Shown: positions 9,172 to 21,452, numbered from the stretch's first letter. The stretch is DNA of 64,000 bases from Closterium sp. NIES-65 (GCA_948144175.1 CANXME010000387.1:524501-588500); one strand, 5' to 3'. Numbers and translations: made by a program. Notes: generated from the letters alone by a model not told the origin.

Positions 9172-11391
9172 CTACAGGGGAGCCTCTGTCGGGGGGAAGT
9201 GGGAGGAGTGAGGAGTAGCCCGGAGGCGACCCTCGACACAGGGGACACAGGAAGGTCCTGGCCCGGAGGGGAGAGGAGGGAGAGACCGGGGAAGACCAGA
9301 GACAAGGACACGGGAAGCCATGCTCCGAAGACGGGGCAAGGAGGGGTGGCCAAGACGGTGGTGCCACAGGAGAGTCTCGTGAGACAGGAGGCGACAAGAA
9401 CAGGGGGCAGACTCAGGACCTGACCGGGACGCAGCAGCAAGCACCTGACCCGACGCAGCCACCTGACCAGACGCAGGGACAGGAGGAGACTCAACAGTCA
9501 GGGTGTAGAGACTCGACCCCGGCCGACGCGAGAACGTGGCCAGGTGTCGGCCTGTGCGTGCCTCCGTGCAGTGGGTCACCCGCTGACTCGCAGGAGTGAA
9601 CTGGTGAACCCCCACATCCTGCAGGTCCGCTCCACTCACCAAGTTCGTAGAGAACGAGGGAAGGTACAGACCCGACAGGGTGCCCGAAGGGGCAGCCGGA
9701 CACGGGAGGACAGTGGAGAAGTGAGACAGGACAGGACCCCCAGAGGGGTCAGCAAGGGAGACCGCAACCGGCCGGCCGAGCGGCGTAAGGGTAGTGCGGT
9801 CTCGAAAGAAGGAGCGAGAAGCTCCGGAGTCAAGTGTGAAAGTGAGGGAGGACGAGGACGACGCAGTACCTGAGAGCGCAGTCTCACCAGTACCTGAGAG
9901 CACAGACGCACTGGCACCTAGAGCAGCAGCCTCACAAGCACCTAGCGCAGCAGTACCAATGCCCGGGTCGGGCTGGAAACAACGGTAACCCTCATTCTCC
10001 TCACTATAATCCACAACATACATAGCAGCAAGGATAGCATCAAAATCAAGATCAAAGATCGCTACACCAGCCCTGAGAAGCTCATCCCAGCGAGGGATCT
10101 CACTAGCCCCAGGGAACTGCTGACGCCAAGCGTCCGTCAGGCGGCCAAAGCAGCGCTGGGTGGCGTGGGCACCCCCACACTGCTCACCCGCGCGGTCGCC
10201 GGAACGAAGAACGTAGGTGCAGGGACCAGTACCCCCACCCCTCTGACGCCCAGCGTACCACTCACGAAGCTGCTGAGGCGGAGGGATGTCCCGCGAGCGC
10301 TGCTGCTGCTGCCGCTGCGAGCGCTGGCCACCACCACCGCCGCTACGCTGCTGGGTACCACCTCGACCAGCTCCACCTCCTCCACCACCACCGCCTCCTC
10401 CGCTGCCGCCTCCACCGCCTCCACCTCCTCCGCCTCCACCACCGCCGCTGCCTCCACCACCACCGCTGGCACCACTACCACCGTCTCCGCCACTGCTGCC
10501 ACCACCACCACCACTCCCGCCACTAGTCCCGCCGCCACCCCCACTCCCTCCGCCGCCACCGCCGCCACCGCCACCGCTCCCTCCAGCTCCACCCGCGCCC
10601 TTGCCCCCCTTGCCCTTGCTGGAGCGACGTCTCCCACTAGGGGCAAACGCCGCGCCGACCGACTCAAGACCGAGCAGGTCGGCAGCAGCAGCAGAGGCAA
10701 CAGAGGGCAGCAAGGGGGAAGGAGAGCACCCCTCAAAGATGGGGGTGCGAGGGTCACCACGAGAAGCACCTACAGCGACTATGCTCTTCTCCGCTGCGAG
10801 GAGGGCCTTCTCGAGGAGGTCGACGGTGAGGGTGGTGGGACAGACTGCGAGAAAGTGGTCCCTGACGACGCGAAGGGAGTCAGGGAGGCGCGCGACTACG
10901 TAGTAGAGAGCGATGTACATGGGGGGGGGGTTCTTAGCGCAGAACTCAGCAGGAAGGGCGGCGCGGTAGCGAGTGTCACTAGTGCGGAGGTGCGTAATGA
11001 GGTCAGCGACAGTGGGAAAGGCAGAGAAGTCAGGAAAGAGGTAGGGAAGCATGAGACGGCTCAGTGCAGCAGTGGCAGGGGAGGAGTAGCGCGCAACTAC
11101 AGCGTCGTACAAGGTCTGAGCACTCTTGTACTGACTAAAGTGCGCACGCTCAGAGGTAGGGAGGTGGCGACGCACAGCAAGACGTGCAGCAGCATCGCGG
11201 GTGGCCCACTTAGAGCGGACAGCGGGATCAGCATCAGCAGCAGGAGCAGGAGAGGCGCCAGAGGTGAGGTCAAAGAGAGAAAGGTCGTCAGCCCTGTCGC
11301 ACTGTAAGATCAGGTGCAGGTCCTCTAACCAGACCTCAAAATCAATGGCGCGACCCTCAGCGTCAAAAGCTAGGACACTAGGGGTAGCCAT
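9172..11391 (-). CDS. Cop-B gag, protease and integrase zinc finger
   Basis: I start it at the Met at 11391 (MATPSVLAFDAEGRA), because Cop-C, D and E begin at the equivalent Met (MASP-x-VL-x-FDA); the open frame itself extends eight codons further. The capsid-like region fills about residues 1-230. A long Gly/Ser tract follows, and then a cysteine-rich knuckle spaced C-x13-C-x3-H-x4-C (CTYV...GEQCGGAHATQRC) in place of the usual C-x2-C-x4-H-x4-C. The protease motif is FTLDSGASRSFF (Asp-Ser-Gly). The integrase HHCC finger is WHHRLGH followed by CVPC. The frame stops at TAG 9172-9174 after APL; sister copies have CAG there and run on to TLHMDVWGP. Gag packages the RNA and protease matures the polyprotein. 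Confidence 0.92.
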   Translation of the reverse strand: MATPSVLAFDAEGRAIDFEVWLEDLHLILQCDRADDLSLFDLTSGASPAPAADADPAVRSKWATRDAAARLAVRRHLPTSERAHFSQYKSAQTLYDAVVARYSSPATAALSRLMLPYLFPDFSAFPTVADLITHLRTSDTRYRAALPAEFCAKNPPPMYIALYYVVARLPDSLRVVRDHFLAVCPTTLTVDLLEKALLAAEKSIVAVGASRGDPRTPIFEGCSPSPLLPSVASAAAADLLGLESVGAAFAPSGRRRSSKGKGGKGAGGAGGSGGGGGGGGGGSGGGGGTSGGSGGGGGSSGGDGGSGASGGGGGSGGGGGGGGGGGGGGSGGGGGGGGGGAGRGGTQQRSGGGGGQRSQRQQQQRSRDIPPPQQLREWYAGRQRGGGTGPCTYVLRSGDRAGEQCGGAHATQRCFGRLTDAWRQQFPGASEIPRWDELLRAGVAIFDLDFDAILAAMYVVDYSEENEGYRCFQPDPGIGTAALGACEAAALGASASVLSGTGETALSGTASSSSSLTFTLDSGASRSFFRDRTTLTPLGRPVAVSLADPSGGPVLSHFSTVLPCPAAPSGTLSGLYLPSFSTNLVSGADLQDVGVHQFTPASQRVTHCTEARTGRHLATFSRRPGSSLYTLTVESPPVPASGQVAASGQVLAAASRSGPESAPCSCRLLSHETLLWHHRLGHPSLPRLRSMASRVLVSGLPRSLPPLPSGPGPSCVPCVEGRLRATPHSSHFPPTEAPL

Positions 11392-11415
11392 GGCGACGAC
11401 AGCGACGCAGTGCAA

Positions 11416-12378
11416 GCAGTAGGGAAAGAGCTCGCAGTGTCAGTGGGACTGTGCTCACCAGGCAGGGCAGGTCGTGCAGCTATGCAGAAAGGCGGCTCAG
11501 CGACCGGGCGGCTCGGGTGCACAGCGGCTCGGCTCCCGGGCGGCTCGGCGGCTGGGCGGCTCGGGCGCAGGGCGGCTCGGCTCCCGGGCGGCTCGGCGGC
11601 TGGGCGGCTCGGGTGCAGGGCGGCTCGGCTCCCGGGCGGCTCGGCGGCAGGGCGGCTCGGGTCCCGGGCGGCTCGGCGTTGGGCGGCTCGGCTCCCGGGC
11701 GGTTCGGCTGATGGGGCGGCTCGGCTGGGAGATGCAGGGGCGGGGCCGTCAGGTGCAGCGGCGAGTCGACCTGTGCAGTGGCGGGCCGGCAGGTGCAGCG
11801 GCGGGCCGGCAAGTGCAGCGGCTGGCCGGCAGGTGCAGCGGCGGGCCGGCAGGTGCAGGCGGCGGGCCGTAGGGTGCAGCGGCGGGCCGTAGGGTGCCGC
11901 GGCGGGCCGGCAGGTGCAGCGGCGGGGCCGTCAGGTGAAGCGGCGGGCCGCTGGGTGCAGCGGCGGGCCGGCAGGTGCAGCGGCGGGCCGGCAGGAGCAG
12001 CGGCGGGCCGGCAGGAGCAGCGGCGGGGCCGTCAGGTGAGGCGGCGGGCCGGCAGGAGCAGCGGCGGGCCGACAGGAGCAGCGGCGGGGCCGTCAGAGGC
12101 GGCGGGCCGTAAGGTGCAGCGGCGGGCCGTAGGGTGCAGCGGCGGGGCCGTCAGAGGCGGCGGCGGGGCCGCGGCAGTAGAGGCGGGGCCGCGTCAGGGG
12201 AGGCGGCGGGGCCGCGTCAGGGGAGGCGGCGGGGCCGCGTCAGGGGAGGCGGCGGGGCCGCGTCAGGGGAGGCGGCGGGGCCGCGTCAAGCAGGCGGCGG
12301 GGCCGCGATCAGGAGAGGTGGCGGGGCCGCGTCTGAGGGACAGCGGGGCCGCGAGGGAAAAGGCAACCCGAGGGGTCG

Positions 12379-12380
<2 letters not shown>
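11416..12380 (-). repeat. GC-rich leader repeats of Cop-B
   Basis: There are three blocks: GGGCGGCTCGGCTCCC-type repeats (11490-11720), GGCAGGTGCAGCGGCGGGCC-type repeats about 20 bp long (11750-12150), and GGGGCCGCGTCAGGGGAGGC-type repeats (12170-12330). On the minus strand they form the untranslated leader between primer-binding site and gag. The family shares the position and GC content but not the exact unit. Confidence 0.85.

Positions 12381-12411
<31 letters not shown>
12381..12411. repeat. Homopolymer A of about 31 bases in the Cop-B leader
   Basis: The run reads as T on the element's own strand and lies about 70 bp after the primer-binding site. Cop-D and Cop-E have shorter T runs (8 T) close to the same place. 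Confidence 0.85.
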
Positions 12412-12416
<5 letters not shown>

Positions 12417-12449
12417 GCGCCTCGGGGCGCGCTTCGGCGGGCCCTAAAA

Positions 12450-12483
12450 AAAACGGTCCTAAGGCAGGACCCGCTCTATACCA
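12450..12483 (-). other. Primer-binding site and hairpin of Cop-B
   Basis: On the minus strand TGGTATAGAGC follows the LTR, then a hairpin GGTCCT-GCCTT-AGGACC. The stem sequence differs from that of Cop-A but pairing is kept. Confidence 0.8.
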
Positions 12484-12614
12484 TGTGAAGCAAGGAAAAC
12501 AGGAATGAAATGACTAAGTCAGAGTTGGGTACAAATACAACCCTAGAAAGCTGTACCCCATATGTGCTACCCCACTATAGCCTACAAACATGCATCAGCT
12601 ATGATAATCTGACA
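12484..12614 (-). mobile_element. 5' LTR of Cop-B (131 bp)
   Basis: It is identical to the 3' LTR. The target duplication CCACT follows at 12615-12619. Confidence 0.93.
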
Positions 12615-12619
12615 CCACT

Positions 12620-12807
12620 GTCACAGGTTGAAATATTGGTGTCGCTGCTGCCATCGCTGTTGCATTCGCTGCTGTTGTGGCGGCTGCTGACTGGTTCACA
12701 ACTAACGTCTCTAGTCGTTGAAGCGTCGCGCGAGTCTGCTCCTGTTCGGCGCGTAGTGCGGCGAGTTCCTGTACGGAGTTGTCGCCTTGCCCCTCCATGC
12801 CTGTCAT
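12620..12807 (-). pseudogene. Gyp-2 gag, N-terminal piece
   Basis: On the minus strand it starts MTGMEGQGDN and has a short heptad-like stretch (ELAALRAEQEQTRATLQRLE) likely to form a coiled coil, then an Ala/Thr-rich segment ending at the Cop-B target site. It is the N-terminal part of a gypsy Gag and continues at 4841-5145. The Met at 12807 is chosen because it is the first in the frame and lies about 145 bp after the primer-binding site. Confidence 0.75.
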
Positions 12808-12950
12808 GCTAGTTCAGAAACTGGTTCAAGGGGGACTTAAAGATTTACGCGGAACTCATTTCACGTACCCGAATTGGCGCTTTTGTCGTTGTTCAGGCGT
12901 TTTTTCAAAGGCTGGGGCTTTAGCGGTTGAAGAACTTTGCGTGTAAACGA

Positions 12951-13078
12951 GCTGTGATTACCAAGTGTGAGGAGCGAAGGATCGAGCTCAGATTTTACTA
13001 ATGAATCCTGATTACAACTTAGTGGCTATTTATAGGCACGAAAGAAGGCAGGTAATACAGGGGTTACTATAAGGTACC
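12951..13078 (-). mobile_element. Gyp-2 primer-binding site and partial 5' LTR
   Basis: On the minus strand the LTR ends CCTCACA (edge at 12966), followed by CTTGGTAATCACAGC, a diverged copy of the Gyp-1 layout. A TATA-like CCTATAAATAGCC lies at about 13026-13038 on the minus strand. The LTR is cut at about 13079 by a GTCGAC-type LTR. Confidence 0.7.
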
Positions 13079-13389
13079 GGTGTTAACAGGAATGGAGTGT
13101 TAGCCCCGCCCTCGCTTGGGCAACGCCGACAACTTGGTCGGATGTACGGGAGTAGCAGCCGACCGTTCACAATGGGAGAGCTGCTCGACAGGCATCGTCG
13201 AGCTGCAGGGGACTGCTGTGGTGCTGTTGTCGACCAGGGAGCTTGACAGCTACAACTGACTAGTCTAGGCGACGGGTAGGCCGTCAACCAGGAGGGGCAG
13301 TTCGACCGGGAGGTCTCTGTCGACCTGCAGCTCGACCGGGAGGTCTCCGTCGACCTGCATCTCGATCAGGGGGTCTCCGTCGACCTGCA
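13079..13389 (-). mobile_element. GTCGAC-type LTR, 3' end only
   Basis: On the minus strand the last 80 bp (GGTCGGCTGCTACTCCCGTA ... TCCTGTTAACA) closely match the end of the solo LTR at 50765-51820. Farther in, GTCGAC words recur every 15-25 bp. The insertion of Cop-C at 13390 removes the rest, which I cannot find on the other side of Cop-C. Confidence 0.75.
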
Positions 13390-13514
13390 TGTCAAACACT
13401 ATATGTGTTATTATTGTGTAGGCTATAGTGGGTTAGCCTTTAGGGGGTACACAAAGTTAGGGTTTCCTACTTGTACTCCAACTTTCATAGTGCAATCACT
13501 TCTTGTTCGTAACA
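13390..13514 (+). mobile_element. 5' LTR of Cop-C (125 bp)
   Basis: It starts TGTCAAACACTATATGTG and ends TTCGTAACA, followed by TGGAATCAGAGCAGG. Then comes the hairpin GGTCCT-CCGCT-AGGACC (13528-13544). Confidence 0.88.
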
Positions 13515-13559
13515 TGGAATCAGAGCAGGTCCTCCGCTAGGACCGATTCCTAGGGCCCA

Positions 13560-14532
<973 letters not shown>

Positions 14533-14560
14533 GCTACTCTACTACTACTCTGCTGCTGCT

Positions 14561-16680
14561 ATGGCTAGCCCTCCTGTGCTAGCTTTCGATGCTGAGGGCC
14601 GCCCAGTGAAGTTCAATACCTGGCTAGATGACCTACACCTCTTCCTATAGCTCACTGCCAAGGAAGACATCTCACTATACGATCACGCCCTAGGCCATGC
14701 TACTGCTCCTGCTGTTACTGCTGACAGCACTGCCCGATTACATTGGCAGACTCGTGATGCCCACGCTCGCTTCGCTATTCGCAACTCCCTGCCGATAGAC
14801 GAGCGCGAGCACTTTGGCCAGCACAAGACTGCACTGGCACTGTACACCGCTGTCGTTGCCTGCTACTCCTCACCTGCCTCTGCCGCGCTAGGCCGTCTCT
14901 CCCTCCCCTACCTGTTTCCCGACCTGGCCTCGTTCCACACTGTCGCTGACCTCATCACGCACCTCCGTACTAGTGAGGCTCGCTTCCGTGCCGCCATGCC
15001 CGATGAGTTTCTAGCCACGAACCCCCCCCTTGCTTTGGCTCACTCTCTACCACCTAGTCACCCGCCTCACTGACACTCTGCGTGCTGTTAGGGACCACTT
15101 CCTAGCTCGCTTCCCCACTAAGCTCACCATTGCCCTCCTCGAGAAGGAACTGCTTGCAGCTGAGGCTAGCATAGTTGCTGTAGGTGCCTCTCGTGGCGAC
15201 CCCCGCACCCCTTTCTTTGAGGGGTGTTCCCCTTCCCCGCTTCACCCTCTGTAGCCTCTGCTTCTGCTGTTGACCTCCTTGGTGCTGAGAAGGTTGGGAC
15301 TGCGTCTGCTTCAAGCTGGAGCCGCACCGGCAAGGGCAAAGGGGGCAAGGGAGGAGGAGGTGACGGCAGGGGAGGCGGTGGTGGGGGTGGTGGCGGCGGT
15401 GGGGGTGGTGGTGGGATTGGTGGGACTAGTGGCAGCGGTGGGGGTGGTGGCGGCAACGGCTGGGGCGGTGGCAGGGGCGGGGGCGGTGGTGGGGACGGCG
15501 GTGGACGCGGCGGTGGCAGGGGAGGAGGTGGTCGAGGAGATGGTGGCGGCACTGGTGGTCGTGGAGGCACTGGCGGTGGCCGCAGCCTACAGCACTCTCT
15601 GTCGCCCCAGGACCTCCGTGAGTGGTACACTCGGCACGGGGGGGGGGGGGGGTGGCCTTAGCTACACGTACCTCATCCGCACTGGTGACCGCACTGGTCA
15701 GACGTGTGGGAGGGCGCACCCCACACAGCACTGCTTCTCACGCCTTGATGACGTTTGGCGTACTCAGTTCCCTGACGCCATTGAGCTGCCCCGCTGGGCT
15801 GATCTGATGAAGCAAAACATTGATATCTTTGCTCTAGACTTTGATGCTATTCTCTCTGCCATGTATGTGATGTCTATTAGTGGAGAGGGTGCCCAGTACC
15901 TGAGTGTTCTGTCCGACCCGGGCATTCGGCCCGGTGAGGCTACCGCTCTAGGTGCTAGAGTGTCTGCTACCCCAGGTGCTGGTGAGGCTGCTGCTCTAGG
16001 TGCTGGTGCGTCTGCGTCCCCTTTTACGGAGTCGACTGAGGCACTGCACACCTTTACACTAGACTCAGGTGGCTCCCACTGTTTCTTTCGTGACCGCACG
16101 GCTCTTGAGCAGCTTGCTCGGCCCGTTGCAGTCTCTCTCGCTGACCCGTCTAGGGGTCCAGTCCTTGCGACCTCCTCCACTCTCCTCCCCTATCCGGCCA
16201 TCCCGTCGAGCACACTGTCCGGTCTCTACCTCCCCTTGTTCTCTACGAACTTGGTGGCGAGTAGTGCGCTCTAGGACAGGGGTGTCCACCAGTTCACCCC
16301 TGCCTACAAGCGCGTGACACACTGCACGTGTGCTCGGACGGGCCGCCACCTGGCGACCTTCACACGGCAGCCGGGGTCGGACCTGTACACACTGACTACT
16401 GAGTCCCCTCAGGTAGCTACATCTGCGTTTGCGTCAGGTCAGCTGTCGGCCCCCTGCTCATGCCGCTCTCTGGCGCACGAGACAGTCCTCTGGCACCACC
16501 GCCTTGGTCACCCATCCGTGCAGCGCCTTTGGGCAATGCACAAACAGTACCTTGTCTCTGGTCTTCCCAGGGCTCTCAATCCCCTCCCAGCCTCGCCTGC
16601 TCCTCCCTGCCTTCCCTGTGTCGAGGGGCGGTAGCGCGCTGCTCCTCACTCCTCCTCGTTTCCCCCGACGTCTGCTCCCT
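14561..16680 (+). pseudogene. Cop-C gag, protease and integrase zinc finger
   Basis: It begins MASPPVLAFDAEGRP like its sisters. TAG at 14648-14650 replaces a Gln. A frameshift in a C run near 15020 and another near 15242 follow. The Gly-rich tract is encoded at 15350-15600, and a run of 15 G at 15638-15652 separates it, out of frame, from the C-x13-C-x3-H-x4-C knuckle (SYTYLIRTGDRTGQTC). The protease motif reads FTLDSGGSHCFF. TAG at 16272-16274 and 16632-16634 again replace Gln, the second just after the integrase finger (WHHRLGH, CLPC). Confidence 0.9.
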
Positions 16681-18790
16681 TGCAGACGCTCCACATGGAC
16701 GTGTGGGGCCCAGCCCACGTCCGTGGTCAGGGTCAGGAGAGGTACTTCCTGATAGTTGTTGACGACTACTCGCGCTACACCACGGTCTTCCCCTTGCGCA
16801 CCAAGGGTGAGGTCCCTGATGTTTTGATCCCTTGGATCCGCGCTTCTCGTCTCCAGCTCAGCGAGCGTTTCCACTCGGACTTTCGTGTCCTGCGCTTGCA
16901 CTCTGACAGAGGTGTTGAGTTCTCCTCCGACCTCTTGGCAGCCTACTGTGCGGAGCACGGCATCCGCCAGTCGTTCACGCTTCCGGCCTCGCTACAACAG
17001 AACGGGGTTGCTGAGCGCCGCATTGGCTTGGTCATGGAGGTCGCTCGTACCTCCTTGATCCATGCGGCTGCCCCCACTTTCTGTGGCCGTTTGCAGTCCG
17101 ATACGTTGCGCATCAGCTCAACCTCTGGCCCCGTGTCTCCTTGCCGGAGACCTCCCCGACACTGCGTTGGACGGGAGAGGTTGGCGATGCGTCGCGTTTT
17201 CGGGTCTGGGGATCCCGAGCTTTTGTTCGCGATACGTCCGCGGACAAGCTCTCCTCCCGCGCTGTTCCGTGTGTCTTCCTAGGCTTTGTTCCGGACGCGG
17301 CTGGTTGGCAGTTTTACCACCCTACCTTGTGCCGTGTCCTCGCCTCTCAGGACGTCACCTTTGACGAGTCGATACCCTTCTACCGCCTCTTCCCCTACCG
17401 CACTGCCCCGCTCCCACCCCCGCCTCCTGTCCTCGCGCCAGGTGCTGCTGTGGTAGACCCCCTCCCCCCTCAGGGTGCCGCTCCCTCAGGTGTGTCCCAG
17501 GTAGACCCGGTTGAGCCTGTCGAGGTAGCGGTCGACTCTCGTCCTGCTTGGGGTGCTGAGTCTGAGTGTGGGGAGCCTGGGGTTGCGGAGACTGGGGGTG
17601 CTGAGCCTGGGGGTGAGGAGTCTGGGGGTGCTGAGCCTGGGAGTACGGAGCCTGCTGGTGCTGAGTCTAGGGGTGCTGAGCCTGGGCGTGCTGAGCCTAG
17701 GAGTGCTACGCCTGGAGGAGCTCTCTCCTCACAGCAGCTGCGTGAGTGGTACTTACAGTACTGCAGCCTCAGGAGAGGTGCTGCTGGAGCTAGTGCTCGT
17801 GCTTCCTTGCCCAGGCGGGAGCTGCCCTCTCCCCAGCGTCTTCGTGAGTGGTACGCACGGCGCTGCAGTCTCAGGAGTGGCGCTCCTAGTGTCGCAGACC
17901 CTGCTACTGGTGCTGCGGACCCTGAAGTTGGAGCTGCTGCTGGTGTTGCGGACCCGGGCGTTGGAGTTACTACTTGTGCTGCAGACCCGAGCGTTGGAGC
18001 TGCTGCTGGTGCTGCATACCCGGGCGTTGGAGCTGCTGCTGGTGCTGTAAACCCGGGCGTTGGAGCTGCTGCTGGTGCTGCGGACCCGGGCGTTGGAGCT
18101 GCTGCTGGTGCTGCGGACCCGGGCGTTGGAGGTGCTGGGGGTGCTGCTGGAGCTGCTGGAGGTTCTGGTGCTGTCTCTGCTGCTGCAGGGGGCACCTCAC
18201 AGCCGCGGGCGTACTTTGTTCCACTCCTTCAGCAGGTTCTTGGTCAGCCACCTCCGCCTTGTCCCCCTCCCTTTGTAGAGTGTCCACCGCCGGTCCAGTC
18301 GCAGTCACAGCTACCGCCTGCCTCGCCACTTCCTCGTCCTTCTCCCTACACTGGTCCTACAGGCGGTCTCACAGAGCGTCGTCACCCTGCGTCTCGCCCT
18401 GTGTCACCTGTGTCCCGTCCTGAGTCCCGTGTTCGTACTACTTATACCAGTCGCCGTACTCCGCGTGAGCATCCGCCACCAGTCCCTGGCACACACCGGA
18501 TGTCACTGCGTCCCTCCACTGCTCCACAGCGTGTCCCTCTGCCGTCTCCTCCTGAGTCCTCTCTTCTTGCTCTTGGTGACCCTGAGTCTGACTCTCTTCG
18601 TGCTGCCAGTCCTACTGTCACGCGTCTCCTGGCCACTGCTTTCACTAACCCTTCCTTTGAGACTGCTGCTGCGTGTGCCCTAGTTGCTGAGCTTGTTGAC
18701 TTTGCTGCTCGCTGTCGTCTAGACTACGGTGCCTGTCTTGTCGCTGAGTCTGAGTTTGTCTGTCCTCCGTCTGTCGGGGGTGAGTGTGCC
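16681..18790 (+). pseudogene. Cop-C integrase core and linker
   Basis: The core has Asp in MDVWGP, Asp in LHSDRGVEF (usually RGGEF) and Glu in NGVAERR. A frameshift near 17090 (run of C in the PHFLWP region) moves the frame from 16680-17282 to 17141-18922. The linker carries GAEPG-type repeats (17560-17720) and GAADPGVGAA repeats (17900-18140). The frame ends in unrelated antisense sequence after 18790, so the RT is lost. Confidence 0.88.
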
Positions 18791-21452
18791 ATATCATCAT
18801 GTCGTCAAGGCAGAAAAGCACCAGCCCTCCCCCATCCTGCTCAGACACCATGCCAACATGGGGCTGCATCCTCAGCGAAGACATGCACACACCATGCTTC
18901 TCAAAGGGAAGGGGTCTGGTGAGTATGTATACTGCCTGTCGATTGGTCAGACACCACCTGAGGATCACCTCGCCACTAGCCACCATCTCCCTGATAAAAT
19001 TCCACCGAACCTGCATGTGCTTGGTGCAGCCATGCAAGCATGCATTCTGTGCAAGGGCAATGGCAGACTGGTTGTCCACAAACACAGACATACCACCAGC
19101 AAACTCATGCCCAAACTCCCCAAACAAACGCTTTACCCACGCACCCTCTTGAATGCACTGACACAGACAAATTTATTCACTCTTTGTGGCGGACAATGCA
19201 ACCACCGGCTGCCTCTTACTTTGCCAAGAGATGGCTGCACCATTAAGGCAATAGACATAGCCAGTATGACTCTTGCGATTATCTGAATCTCCAGCATAAT
19301 CAGCATCACTAAAGCCCTCCAACTCGACCTGAGGCTCACTGCGTGTGGAGAAGAAGATTCCCGACTTCCACAATCTTTCAGGTACTTCAATACTCTCTTC
19401 GAAACCTGCAGGTGGAATGCCTTGGGACAGGACACCACCTTGGACAGCTGTGACACTGCATAAAATTTCTCGGGCTATGTGGTCGTACATGCATACATGA
19501 GGGACCCCACAATGCTTCGATAGAGCTGAACCAACTCATCTTTCAGCAAGGGCTCCTCAGTAAGTGCATGCACGTCGAACCCTGTAGGGAGAGGGGTACG
19601 CACGCGGTTAGCCTCAGAAAGGCCAAAGGACTCAAGCATGTTGAATGTACCTCTCCTGATGAATGAAGATGCCACTCTCATCACGCTCAATCTGCACCCC
19701 CAAATAGTACTTAGCCTCCCTCAATTCCTTCATATGGAATCGAGAGGACAAGAGACCCTTGACTTCTTCCAGCAAGACTATGCTCGAAGACGAGCAAAAT
19801 GTCTTCCACATAGAGGTAGAGGGACATCCTGCTCTCACGCCTTACCAAGTGGTACAAGGCGGAATCACACTCCGACATCTCAAAGCCAAAATCCATCAGG
19901 GCCTTGTCAAGCTTGAGGTACCACTGGCCTGGAGCTTGCTTCAGCCCATAGATTGATTTTCTGAGCCGGCAAACTCTGCCGGATCCATCATCAAAACTAG
20001 GGGGCTTTCTCATGTCAAGCTCCTCCTTCAAGACCCCATGAAGATACGCAATTATCACATCCATATGATGGACATGAAACTCCAAAGATGCTGCCATTCC
20101 AAGGGAGCCTCTTGGGATAGTAGGCTTATTGACCGGGGCAAACACCTGGTCATAGTCAACACCCCGTATTTGAGTGTTCCCCATGGCCACCAACCTGGAC
20201 TTAGGCCTCTCAATACTGCCGCCAGCCTTGTGCTTGTACTTCCACACCCACTGACACCTCAAGACCTCCATTCCAGGTGGCACACAAGCTGTATCAACTA
20301 GCCCAAAGTACTTATTCAACCTATGGGACTCAAGCTCCTCACGCATGGACTCGACCCACTTAGGACGGGACAAGGCCTCCTTGACCGACTTAGGCTTATG
20401 CACCTGACCCATAAGGGCAAAAAATGAAATCCATGCTCACCCCCATCAGCATCCACAAGCATGCACTCTTCCCAATCATGCACCTCATGATCATTCATGC
20501 AAGAAAACTGTGCATTTGGAGTGAATCTTTCAGGTGGCCGGGAGATGCGTGTGCTGCGTCGCAGAGGTGATGCCTCCCCCTGCTCCAAACTTTGCAGCTT
20601 CTCCTCCCAAGTCACCTCTTCATGGGGGACCATGGTGACTTGGACAGTTGCTGCTGCAGTAGTTGCTGCCGCCTACCCACATGAGCAGTCAATGTATGCT
20701 GCTGCGGCTTCTCTTGTTGTTGCTGCTGCTGCCCATGTAGCTGCTTCGGGGCATGGGCTGGTGCGTTAGAGTCAGGGGGTGGAACCAGCAGTTGGGGACT
20801 CCTCATGGTGAGGTGCAGCTGCCTTCTGTTTCTCTTGCTGCTCCTCTACCTCCTCTCCAGGATCCTCCCATGCTTCCTCAAAGATGGAAGAGGTGTAGGG
20901 ATCCTGGAGGGAACTCCCAACCGTACTAGTCCCATGCTCCTTCCACCCCTTGTAGCTCAGCCCTTCGTGGAAAACCACGTCTCTACTTTCCACCACCCAC
21001 TGATTCGCCACACTCCATAACACCCAAGCCTTGCTCCTCTCCGACACCCCAAGGAAAATGCTCCATTGTGCCTTGAGATCCAGCTTCCTCCTTTGCTGGT
21101 CGAGCGCTTTGTACTGCGCCATGCACCATCACACTCGTGTCATCGACACACGAAGCACCCTCCTAGTCCACATGAAGTATGGGCATGGGCTTTTGCCCCT
21201 AGCCCCTTGCTGCCTGACTGGTTCTTAAACCAATTTGCATATTGCATGGCTGGCCCCCACCAAGTATGGTCAAGCTGTGCATGAGCAAGCATGGCTCGGG
21301 CAAGGTCAATGAGAGTCCGATTTAGCCATTCCGCTGCCCCATTTTGCTGTGGTGTGTAGGCAACTGAAAGCTGGTGGGTGATGTCCTTGTCTTCAAGGAA
21401 GGTCTCTAGATCCTTCCCCATGTACTCCCCACCCTGATCATTCCTTAGTATC
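18791..21452 (-). pseudogene. Cop-N 3' half: integrase C-terminal part, RT, RNase H
   Basis: Read on the minus strand from 21452, it opens in the integrase at LRNDQGGEY, with the catalytic Glu region altered (NGAAEWLNR). The integrase C-terminal part follows (20772-21122), then RT at 19711-20412 with QVFAPVNK and YGLKQAPGQWY; the catalytic box reads YVED in place of YVDD. RNase H shows SDADYAGD and SWQSKRQPVVALSATKSE, then FVDNQSAIALAQN and GCTKHMQVRW. Several frameshifts separate these blocks. The 3' LTR is missing where it meets Cop-C. The lineage differs from Cop-B to F and from Cop-M. Confidence 0.88.

Larger units (their letters stand above)
5146..12614 (-). mobile_element. Cop-B: complete Ty1/copia element, target duplication CCACT
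   Basis: Total length is 7469 bp. The two LTRs (5146-5276 and 12484-12614) are each 131 bp and identical base for base as I read them, so the insertion is recent. CCACT flanks it at 5141-5145 and 12615-12619. The order on the minus strand is LTR, primer-binding site, GC-rich leader, gag-protease-integrase start, integrase-RT-RNase H, polypurine tract, LTR. It sits inside the Gyp-2 gag gene. It is the least damaged member of its family here, with a single in-frame TAG at 9172-9174 dividing the polyprotein. Confidence 0.95.

Noticed and set aside
9172-9174. Programmed UAG readthrough as in some retroviruses
   Set aside because: The codon lies between the zinc finger and catalytic core of integrase, where separate products make no sense, and sister copies have CAG. 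Kept only as part of the TAG/Gln observation.
10165-11307. Plus-strand frame of 380 codons rich in Ser/Thr/Ala
   Set aside because: It is the complement of the Gly-rich gag tract of Cop-B; the minus strand carries the family's conserved sequence.
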